Source of the DNA: Antedon mediterranea
Taxonomy: Eukaryota > Echinodermata > Crinoidea > Comatulida > Antedonidae
DNA length: 64,000 nt
Direction: 5' to 3'
Assembly (NCBI RefSeq): GCF_964355755.1
Contig: NC_092673.1
Span: forward strand, 10,791,001 to 10,855,000
Part shown: piece after piece, positions 1 to 8,961 of the stretch
Numbering within the stretch: position 1 is the stretch's first letter
How the letters are laid out: each line of letters starts with the position of its first letter
Position numbers and translations under genes: made by a program
The notes under the pieces: model-generated
Told to the model about the DNA's origin: nothing
Database searches by the model: none
The model's input: only the letters and a program-made list of their open reading frames with translations

Positions 1-1014
1 TCTCTCGCTGATATATCCATCTCTCTCTCTCGCTCATCTATCTCTCTCTCGCTGATCTATCTATCTCTCTCTCTCGCTGATCTATCTCTCTCTCGATGAT
101 CTATCTATCTCTCTCTCGCTGATCTATCTCTCTCTCGCTGATCTATCTCTCTCTCGGTGATCTATCTCTCCCCCGCTGATCTATCTCTCTCTCGCTAATC
201 TATCTCTCTCTCGCTGATCTATCTCTCTCTCTCGCTGATCTATCTCTCTCGCTGATCTATCTCTCTCTCGCTGATCTATCTCTCTCGCTGATCTATCTCT
301 CTCTCGCTGATCTATCTCTCTCTCGCTTATATATATCTCTCTCTCGCTGATCTATCACTCTCTCTCGCTGATCTATCTCTCTCTCTCGCTGATCTATCTC
401 TCTCTCTCTCTCGCTGAGCTATCTCTCTCTCGCGCTGATCTATCTCTCTCTCTCGCTGATCTATCTCTCTCTCTCTCTCTGATCTATCTCTCTCTCTCGC
501 TGATCTATCTCTTTCTCTCGCTGATCTATCTCTCTCTCTCGCTGATCTATCTCTAGCTCTCTCTCGCTGATCTATCTCTCTCTCTGTCGCTGATCTATCT
601 CTCTCTGTCGCTGATCTATCTCTCTCTCTCTCTGTCGCTGATCTATCTCTCTCTCGCTGCTCTATCTCTCCTCCTCGCTGATCTATCTCTCTCTCTCGCT
701 GATCTATCTCTCTCTCTCTCTCTCGCTGATCTCTCTCTCTCTCTCTCTCTTGCTGATCTATCTCTCTCTCGCTGATCTCTCTCTCTCTCTCTCTCTCTCG
801 CTGATCTATCTCTCTCGCTGATCTATCTCTCTCTCGCCGATCTATCTCTCTCTCGCTGATCCATCTCTCTCTCGCTGATCTATCTCTCTCTCTCTCGCTG
901 ATCTATCTCTCTCTCGCTGATCTATCTATCTCTCTCTCTCGCTGATCTATCTCTCTCTCGCTGATCTATCTATCTCTCTCTCGCTGATCTATCTATCTCT
1001 CTCTCGCTGATCTA
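1..1014 (-). repeat. CT/GA minisatellite array, partial at window edge
   Basis: Tandem array of a ~16-20 bp unit, written on this strand as CTCTCTCGCTGATCTATCT (reverse complement: AGATAGATCAGCGAGAGAG). The CT run length varies between units, so the period is not fixed. One strand is almost purely pyrimidine apart from the GCTGATCTA core. The array runs off the left edge. It has the same unit and orientation as the array at 25621-31034, and both are followed by the same non-coding core. No coding content. Confidence 0.97.
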
Positions 1015-1652
1015 CCTGAAAAAACTGTAATTTAAAGCAAAAAAATGGTCAAATTTTTTGGAAGCCAATGAGTTTTTGGGTAATTTAACTGTTTATTTTG
1101 TCTTTTTATAGGTTAAATAATTTTTCCCCGTTGTTTTTTCTTATGGAAGTGAACAACTTCATTAAAACTGCAAATTGGCCTATTTAAAGTCCGATTTTAA
1201 AAATCTTTATTTTTCATGATTTTGGGAGACAATATACATCTTTAATTTTAAAATAAAGTATATACATTTTATAAGATTAATAAATAATATTTTAAACGGC
1301 AAAATATTAAATAGCCCCATTACTACAATGTTACTTAAGTAGTAAGCAGGGCTCTATAAAAACCATTTTCCGATTTTTTAATATAAAATACATTATAATA
1401 AAAATTATTACTGAAGACGTAGATATTAAATTGTCAAAGTATGAATACTGATCATATCTGATATTTTCAGGGGTCCCTGATATTATAAAATACTATTAAT
1501 ATGATAGCAATAGAGACGGAGGCATGCTCAGCCCTAATAACTGAACCAATAACAAATGTACAAGATTCACGCGCTGTCATCATGTATAGCTTCACACTGT
1601 CTTGCCCTTTTTACGTTTAAACTCCGCCTTCTAATTTAAATGTTAAAACCGA
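1015..1652 (+). repeat. Non-coding core sequence, copy 1
   Basis: About 640 bp of AT-rich, non-tandem DNA beginning CTGAAAAAACTGTAATTT directly after the CT array. It is nearly identical over its full length to 31035-31680, with only scattered substitutions and 1-bp indels. I see no ORF of note and no recognisable RNA gene. The equal order of neighbours in both places (CT array, this block, hairpin, palindrome array, 86-bp satellite, GA array) shows it belongs to one repeat family. Confidence 0.9.
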
Positions 1653-1700
1653 GCCTACTCAAGCGTTTTTTAAAACATTTTGTCCGACGCTTGAGTAGGC
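1653..1700. repeat. Imperfect inverted repeat at core edge
   Basis: GCCTACTCAAGCG at 1653-1665 is answered by CGCTTGAGTAGGC at 1688-1700, with a ~22-nt spacer. The corresponding site in the second copy (31681-31740) is a longer, perfect 22-bp inverted repeat, so this copy looks eroded. The same GCCTACTCAAGCG motif recurs at ~7017-7029 at the far end of this composite. Confidence 0.85.
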
Positions 1701-1705
1701 AAGGC

Positions 1706-2006
1706 TAACAAAATTCATTTTGTCGCGACAAAATGAATTTTGTCTACACAGAATAAATTTTGTCTACACAGAATACATTTTGTCGCCAAAAAATGAATTT
1801 TGTCGTTACAGAATGAATTTTGCCTACACAGAATTAATTTTGTCCACACAGAATTAATTTTGTCTACACAAAATGAATTTTGTCGTTACAGAATGAATTT
1901 TGTCGCCACAAAATGAATTTTGTCGTTACGGAATGAATTTTGTCTACACAGAATTAATTTTGTCAACACAGAATTAATGTTGTCTACACAGAATGAATTT
2001 TGTCAA
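1706..2006 (+). repeat. 20-bp palindrome-rich tandem array
   Basis: About 15 copies of a 20-bp unit around ACAAAATGAATTTTGTC. The unit core is nearly its own reverse complement (GACAAAAT..ATTTTGTC), so the array is a string of small palindromes. Variants differ mainly in the spacer between palindromes (TCGCGA, CTACACA, CGTTACA). It is inverted relative to the array at 6451-7012. Confidence 0.92.
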
Positions 2007-3742
2007 GTTTCATCGAAATGCACAAAATGGTCTAAAACGTCTCCAAATGCGATTTGAAGCTATTTTGTGCACTTTGATGGTTTTGTGTGAAAAGTTTCAT
2101 CGAAATGCACAAAATGGTCAAAAACGTCTCCAAATACGATAATAAGCTGTTGTATGCACATTGATGTTTTTGTGTGAAAAGTCTCATCGAAATGCACAAA
2201 ATGGTCTAAAACGTCACTAAATCCGTTTTGAAGCTATTCTAAGCACTTTGGTGTTTTTTTTTATGTTACCAAGTTTTTTCGAAATGCACAAAATGGTCAA
2301 AAACGTCTCCAAATACGATAATAAGCTGTTGTATGCACATTGATGTTTTTGTGTGAAAAGTCTCATCGAAATGCACAAAATGGTCTAAAACGTCACTAAA
2401 TCCGTTTTGAAGCTATTCTAAGCACTTTGGTGTTTTTTTTATGTTACCAAGTTTTTTCGAAATGCACAAAATGGTCTAAAACGTCTCCAAATGCGATTTG
2501 GAGCTCTTTTGTGCGCTTTGATGTTTTGTGTAAAAAGTTTTATAGAAATGGTCGAAATGGTCTAAAACGGTTTCAAATGTGATTTTAAGCACTTTAATGT
2601 TTTGTGTGAAAAGTTTTATCGAAATGCTCAAAATGGTCTAAAACGGTTTCAAATGTGATTTTAAGCACTTTGATATTTTTGTGTAATCAAGTTTTTTCGA
2701 AATGCACAACATGGTCTAAAACGTCTCCAAATGCACATTTTGTGCACATTGATGTTTTTGTGTGAAAAGTTTGATCGAAATGCACAAAATGGTCTAAAAC
2801 GTCTCCAAATGCGATTTGAAGCTATTTTGTGCACTTTGATGTTTTGTGTGAAAAGTTTCATCAAAATGCACAAAATGGTCTAAAAGGTCTCCAAATCCGT
2901 TTTGAAGCTAATCTAAGCACTATGATGTTTTTATGTTAACAAGTTTTTTCGAAATGGACAAAATGGTCTAAAACGTCTCCAAATACGATTTGAAGCTCTT
3001 TTGTGCACTTTGATGTTTTGTATAAAAAGTTTTATAGAAATACACAAAATGGTTTAAAACGGTTTCAAATGTGATTTTAAGCACTTTGATATTTTTGTGT
3101 CAAAAGTTTCATCGAAATGCACAAAATGGTCTAAAACTTCTCCAAATACGATTTGGAGCTCTTTTGTGCACTTTGATGTTTTGTGTCAAAAGTTTTATAG
3201 AAATGCTCGAATTGGTCTAAAACGGTTTCAAATATGATTTTAAGCACTTTGATATTTTTGTGTAATCAAGTTTCATCGAAATGCACAAAATGGTCTAAAA
3301 CGTCTCCAAATACGATATTAAGCTATTGTATGCACTTTTTTGTTTTTGTGTGAAAAGTTTCATCGAAATGCACAAAATGGTCTAAAACGGTTTCAAATGT
3401 GATTTTAAGCACTTTGATATTTTTGTGTAATAAAGTTTCATCGAAATGCACAAAATGGTCTAAAACGTCTCCAAATGCGATTTGAAGCTATTTTGTGCAC
3501 ATTGATGGTTTTGTGTGAAATGGTCAAAAACGTTTTTTGTAAAAAGTTTTATAGAAATGCTCAAAATGGTCTAAAACGGTTTCAGATGTGATTTTAAGCA
3601 CTTTGATGTTTTTGTGTAACCAAGTTTCATCGAAATGCACAAAATGGTCTAAAACGTCTCCAAATGCGATTTGAAGCTATTTTGTGCACTTTGATGTTTT
3701 TGTGTGAAAAGTTTCATAGAAATGCACAAAATGGTCTAAAAC
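2007..3742 (+). repeat. ~86-bp satellite array, copy 1
   Basis: About 20 tandem units of 78-88 bp. A typical unit runs GTTTCATCGAAATGCACAAA, then ATGGTCTAAAACGTCTCC, then AAATGCGATTTGAAGC and a TTTTGTGCACTTTGATG tail. Subtypes are recognisable by the middle segment (ATGCGATTTGAAG, TACGATAATAAG, TACGATATTAAG, TCCGTTTTGAAG, or a shorter GTTTCAAATGTGATTTTAAG form). Short ORFs here are products of the repeat period and not genes. The same family fills 32025-40803. Confidence 0.95.
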
Positions 3743-5592
3743 GAGAGATAGATCAGCGAGAGAGAGATAGATCAGCGAGTGAGAGATAGATCAGCGAGAG
3801 AGAGATAGATCAGCGAGAGAGAGATAGATCAGCGAGAGAGAAATAGATCAGCGAGAGAGAGATAGATCAGCAAGAGATAGATAGATCAGCGAGAGAGAGA
3901 GATACATCAGCGAGAGAGAGAGATAGATCAGCGAGAGAGATATAGATCAGCGAGAGAGAGATAGATCAGCGAGAGAGATATAGATCAGCGAGAGAGAGAT
4001 AGATCAGCGAGAGAGAGATAGATCAGCGAGAGAGAGATAGATCAGCGAGAGAGAGATAGATCTGCGAGAGAGAGATAGATCAGCGAGAGAGAGATAGGTC
4101 AGCGAGAGAGAGAGAGATAGATCAGCGAGAGAGAGATAGATCAGCGAGAGAGAGATAGATCAGCGAGAGAGAGATAGATCAGCGAGTAAGAGATAGATCA
4201 GCGAGAGAGAGATAGATCAGCGAGAGAGATAGATCAGCGAGAGAGAGATAGATCAGCGAGAGAGAAATAGATCAGCAAGAGATAGATAGATCAGCGAGAG
4301 AGAGAGAGATACATCAGCGAGAGAGAGAGATACATCAGCGAGAGAGAGATAGATCACCGAGAGAGATATAGATCAGCGAGAGAGAGATAGATCAGCGAGA
4401 GAGAGAGAGATAGATCAGCCAGAGAGAGAGATGGATCAGCGAGAGAGAGATAGATCAGCGAGAGAGATATAGATCAGCGAGAGAGAGATAGATCAGCGAG
4501 AGAGAGATAGATCGGCGAGAGAGAGATAGATCAGCGAGAGAGAGATAGATCAGCGAGAGAGATATAGATCAGCGAGAGAGAGATAGATCAGCGAGAGATA
4601 GATAGATCAGCGAGAGAGAGAGATAGATCAGCAAGAGAGATAGATCAGCGAGAGAGATAGATCAGCGAGAGAGAGATAGATCAGCGAGAGAGAGAGAGAG
4701 AGAGAGAGATAGATCAGCGAGAGAGAGAGAGAGAGAGATAGATCAGCGTGAGAGAGAGAGAGAGATAGATCAGCGAGAGAGAATAGATCAGCGAGAGAGA
4801 GAGATAGATCAGCGAGAGAGAGAGATAGATCAGCGAGGAGGAGAGATAGATCAGCGAGAGAGAGATAGATCAGCGGCAGAGAGAGAGAGAGAGAGATAGA
4901 TCAGCGACAGAGAGAGATAGATCAGCGACAGAGAGAGATAGATCAGCAAGAGAGAGAGATAGATCAGCGACAGAGAGCTAGAGATAGATCAGTGAGAGAG
5001 AGAGAGATAGATCAGCGAGAGAGAGAGATAGAACAGCGAGAGAGAGATAGATCAGCGAGAGAGAGAGAGATAGATCAGCGAGAGAGAGAGATAGATCAGC
5101 GCGAGAGAGAGATAGATCTGCGAGAGAGAGAGATAGATCAGCGAGAGAGAGAGAGATAGATCAGCGAGAGAGAGAGATAGATCAGCGAGAGAGAGATAGA
5201 TCAGCGAGAGAGAGATAGATCAGCGAGAGAGAGATAGATCAGCGAGAGAGAGATAGATCAGCGAGAGAGATAGATCAGCGAGAGAGAGAGATAGATCAGC
5301 GAGAGAGAGAGAAAGATCAGCGAGAGAGAGAGATAGATCAGCGCGAGAGAGAGATAGATCAGCGAGAGAGAGAGAGAGAGATAGATCAGCGAGAGAGAGA
5401 GATAGATCAGCGAGAGAGATAGATCAGCAAGAGATAGATAGATCAGCGAGAGAGAGAGAGAGAGAAGGAGAGAGATAGATCAGCGGGCGAGAGAGAGAGA
5501 TAGATCAGCGAGAGAGAGAGATAGATCAGCAAGAGAGAGAGATAGATCAGCGAGAGAGAGAGAGATAGATCAGCGAGGAGGAAAGATAGATC

Positions 5593-5633
<41 letters not shown>

Positions 5634-6237
5634 TAGATCAGCGACAGAGAGAGATAGATCACCGACAGAGAGAGATAGATCAGCGAGAGAGAGCTAGAGA
5701 AAGATCAGCGAGAGAGAGAGATAGATCAGCGAGAGAGAGAGAGATAGATCAGCGAGAGAGAGAGATAGATCAGCGAGGAGGAGAGATAGATCAGCGAGAG
5801 AGAGAGATAGATCAGCGCGAGAGAGAGATAGATCAGCGAGAGAGAGAGATAGATCAGCGAGAGAGAGAGATAGATCAGCGAGAGAGAGATAGATCAGCGA
5901 GAGAGAGAGAGAGAGATAGATCAGCGAGAGAGAGATAGATCAGCGAGAGAGAGATAGATCAGCGAGAGAGAGATAGATCAACGAGAGAGAGATAGATCAG
6001 CGAGAGAGAGATAGATCAGCGAGAGAGAGATAGATCAGCGAGAGAGAGAGATAGATCAGCGAGAGAGAGGTAGATCAGCGAGATAGAGATAGATCAGCGA
6101 GAGAGAGATAGATCAGCGAGAGAGAGATAGATCAGCGAGAGAGAGATAGATCAGCGAGAGAGAGATAACATCAGCTAGAGAGAGATAGATCAGCGAGAGA
6201 GAGATAGATCAGCGAGAGAGATAGATCAGCGAGAGAG
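3743..6237 (+). repeat. GA minisatellite array (GAGAGATAGATCAGC), copy 1
   Basis: About 2.5 kb of a 16-20 bp unit, GAGAGAGATAGATCAGC, the reverse complement of the array at 1-1014. Together the two arrays flank the core and satellite as inverted arms. GA run length varies from unit to unit. Every unit carries one GATC. No coding content. Confidence 0.97.
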
Positions 6238-6450
6238 AGGAATAATGAAGCGCAACCAGCACGCTACTTGAAAGATATCTCTTAATTGTTGTTATTATTT
6301 GACAATATTTGGACTTTTATTTGGTGTTGAACTCATAGTGATAAACAAGGAACTCATATAAAAAGAAAGTACACTTTTTATTACAGAACCCATTGCTAGA
6401 TCCAAGTGATTTAGTACGGGGCGCCGTATGGGACATTGCTAATTTTGTCG
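6238..6450. other. Non-repeated spacer, no gene seen
   Basis: A 213-bp stretch between the GA array and the inverted palindrome array. It is not found elsewhere in the window. It has no convincing ORF, promoter or RNA structure that I can see. In the large palindrome the equivalent position, after the GA array, is occupied by the X repeat instead, so the two copies differ here. Confidence 0.6.
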
Positions 6451-7012
6451 AAATATTACAATTTTGTCTACACAAAATGAATTTTGTCAATACAAAATTC
6501 ATTTTGTCAACACAAAATTCATTTTGTATTGACAAAATTCATTTTGTGTTGACAAAATTTATTCTGTGTGGACAAAATTAATTTTGTCTTGCCAAAATTC
6601 ATTTTGTCTCGACAAAATTAATTCTGTGTAAACAAAATTCATTCTGTGTAGGCAAAATTAATTCTGTGTTGACAAAATTAATTCTGTGTAGACAAAATTC
6701 ATTCTGTAACGACAAAATTCATTTTGTGGCGACGAAATTCATTCTGTAACGACAAAATTAATTTTGTGTAGACAAAATTAATTCTGTGTAGACAAAATTA
6801 ATTCTGTGTGGACAAAATTCATTTTGTGGCGACAAAATGTATTCTGTGTAGACAAAATTTATTCTGTGTAGACAAAATTCATTCTGTGTAGACAAAATTC
6901 ATTCTGTGTAGACTAAATTCGTTTTGTGTTGCAACAAAATTCGTTTTGTCGCGACAAAATGAATTTTGTCGCGACAAAATGAATTTTGTCGCGACAAAAT
7001 GAATTTTGTTAG
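6451..7012 (-). repeat. 20-bp palindrome-rich tandem array, inverted
   Basis: About 28 units of the ATTCTGTGTAGACAAAATTC type, the reverse-complement orientation of the array at 1706-2006. It ends in three perfect TCGCGACAAAATGAATTTTG units next to the GCCTACTCAAGCG motif, mirroring the other end. Confidence 0.92.
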
Positions 7013-7068
7013 TCGAGCCTACTCAAGCGTGGGACAAAACGTTTTAACATTTAAATTAGAAGGCGGGG

Positions 7069-7800
7069 TTGTTATTGGAAACTCAAAGATTGACAGTTAT
7101 AGGCCTACGATCAAACAGCTCGCGAATATCATTTTACAACCTCCTCTACACCGGTGCCAACAAATTGAAATTAATTTATCTACCGTGAGTAAAAGCAAAC
7201 TAATTGAGCAACAGTCTAATATGGAACTTGAATACTTTGCGTCGAGTATAAGTACAGTTTATACTGACGTATAACAATATTATTGTACACTTAAAATTAA
7301 TTCCGATTCAGAAAAACGGAACACGTAGCCCTATATGCCTACCAATTTTGGTAATAAATATTAAAGATGGTTGAAGATTTATATCGATACCGATAATATT
7401 GATTACAAAAATGACAACACTATTTAAGATAACATCTGATAAGTTGAGTAGTAATGAAATGATTTTAGTTAATACATTTATTTTAATATAATAGTTAGTA
7501 TAGGCCTATTTATTCTTATGGGAATTTCTTCGTCTATATATGCTACCAAGTTTATTTGATAGGAATACTAAATTGCTAATAGGCCTAACTCAAGGGAACA
7601 AAACTATGATATATCTCTTAAGACATATCATATTAATTGTCTCTAATTGGAATAATAGAGATATCTTTATTGAAAAGATATCTTGGTTATAAACAGGGAT
7701 ATATCTCTATTGGAACCTAAGATCTATATTGTAAACTAACTACATCTATTAAAAACTAAGATATTTTAGTTGCCTAAATATTGGACATATCAACATGCAA
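7069..7800. other. AT-rich intergenic DNA, no gene seen
   Basis: AT-rich sequence with several GATATATCTC-like clusters (about 7606-7715) and two TAGGCCTA-type motifs. A 102-codon open frame overlapping 6966-7274 starts inside the palindrome array and has no recognisable domain. I do not regard it as a gene. The 5' end of the downstream LINE must lie near the end of this interval. Confidence 0.6.
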
Positions 7801-7921
7801 CTGTTGAGTGCAGACGTGTTGTAAAACCGCTCCCGTCCTCTTCGGCGCCAAGCTAGTTTTTATTATTTGTCACAGTTATTTAAGCTTATTTAAGCTTTGG
7901 CAATTTATTAAAGACGACATA

Positions 7922-8761
7922 ATGAATGACAAAAAGGATAAAAAGCATGAAAGAAAGTCTCAAAGAAATAAAGAAGTAGAAGAAACAACTACCACTGGAA
8001 TTGGAGATAAAGGTGAACAAATATTATGCAAATTAAGTAACCTGGACAACATAGAAGAACTTTTACAAGGTATTGCAATCAGGCTGTCTACTATAGAAGA
8101 AAAACAAAAGCAATTGGAAAAGGATCAGAATGAAATCAAGGATATTACTAACCAACTCGAGGTAGGAGTTAACACTTTAATAAACGATCTAGATGAAACT
8201 AAAAGTAAAGTTGAAAATTGTGTCAACAAGGATACGCTACTGAAGCTAGAAAAAAGGTTAGATGATTTGGAAAACAGATCTAGACGAAATAATATTGTTC
8301 TATGGGGTGTGTGTGAAGGCTTGGAAAACTCTTTGGACTGTACTGAAGTATTTTTAGATATAGTTAAATCAATTTTAAAAATTGATAAAGAAATAGAAGT
8401 TGAACGAGCGCATCGTAGCCCCATGGGAAAATTAGCCTCTGCTGCAGCCGCTACAAGATCATCGCCACGCCCTATACATGTAAAACTCCTTCGGTACACG
8501 GATAGGGAACTAGTTCTTCGCTCAGCGCCGAAAGCATTGAAAGGTAAATATTACCATGAAAACACGGTGTTTATTACCGACGATGTATCCGCTTCAGTTA
8601 GAGCGGATAGGGAAAAACTAAGAGCTGATTTAATTAAAATACGAAAAAGAGGACAGTTTGCTATAATCCTATTTACTGTTCCAGCATACATGTTAATAAA
8701 GGGTATTGATGGTAAACTAAAGAGAGTGTACTCTAATGAAGTAAGTGAGACCAAGAAGTAG
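7922..8761 (+). CDS. LINE ORF1 protein (RNA-binding, coiled coil plus RRM-like)
   Basis: An intact 279-residue frame. The ATG at 7922 is chosen because the protein from there starts with a lysine-rich basic tail; the 38 codons upstream in the same frame look like leader. Residues ~33-118 are heptad-like and charged, suggesting a coiled coil for trimerisation. The segment LENRSRRNNIVLWGV (116-130) followed by ERAHRS (161-166) and RPIHVKLLRY (183-192) is the signature of the L1-type ORF1p RRM core. DDVSASVRADREKLR (220-234) lies in the C-terminal domain. In the family this protein coats the element RNA and chaperones it in the ribonucleoprotein. It has no frameshift or stop, unlike ORF2, which suggests either recent decay or chance survival. 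Confidence 0.85.
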   Translation: MNDKKDKKHERKSQRNKEVEETTTTGIGDKGEQILCKLSNLDNIEELLQGIAIRLSTIEEKQKQLEKDQNEIKDITNQLEVGVNTLINDLDETKSKVENCVNKDTLLKLEKRLDDLENRSRRNNIVLWGVCEGLENSLDCTEVFLDIVKSILKIDKEIEVERAHRSPMGKLASAAAATRSSPRPIHVKLLRYTDRELVLRSAPKALKGKYYHENTVFITDDVSASVRADREKLRADLIKIRKRGQFAIILFTVPAYMLIKGIDGKLKRVYSNEVSETKK

Positions 8762-8961
8762 ACTTAGACATATACTGTACTGAGATTAATTTTTGTTGGC
8801 GGTGAGAGGACTACCGTGTTTCCACTCATTGTATTGAAGAAATAAACTTTTTTTTTTCTTATAATGACGTTTTTGAAAAATTTTTTGTATTTGTGTATTT
8901 ATTTTAGTCTTTGTTTCAGTTGGGCTTACGTTACTTTAGTTAGATATGCAAGTAACCTGGT

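Larger units (their letters stand above)
1623..7067. mobile_element. Composite inverted-repeat (foldback-like) block, copy 1
   Basis: CCGCCTTCTAATTTAAATG at 1624-1642 reappears as its reverse complement at ~7047-7066. Inside each end lies the GCCTACTCAAGCG motif and then the palindrome array, pointing towards each other. Between them are the 86-bp satellite, the GA minisatellite and a short spacer. This is a foldback-type arrangement with tandem repeats inside the inverted ends. No clear target-site duplication is visible at the outer edges, so calling it a discrete mobile unit is inference. It contains no coding capacity. Confidence 0.55.

Noticed and set aside
1539-1562. CCAATAACAA in the core and its inverse near 7068-7078 as a longer outer inverted end
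   Set aside because: Only ~10 bp are shared and spacing to the certain ends differs by more than 60 bp; likely chance.
2007-3742. CRISPR array
   Set aside because: Repeats are contiguous with no unique spacers of constant length, and the window is clearly eukaryotic (LINE, Pol III-type motifs, satellites).
6966-7274. 102-codon frame next to the palindrome array
   Set aside because: Its first codons are array sequence and the remainder has no recognisable domain, conservation or splice context.
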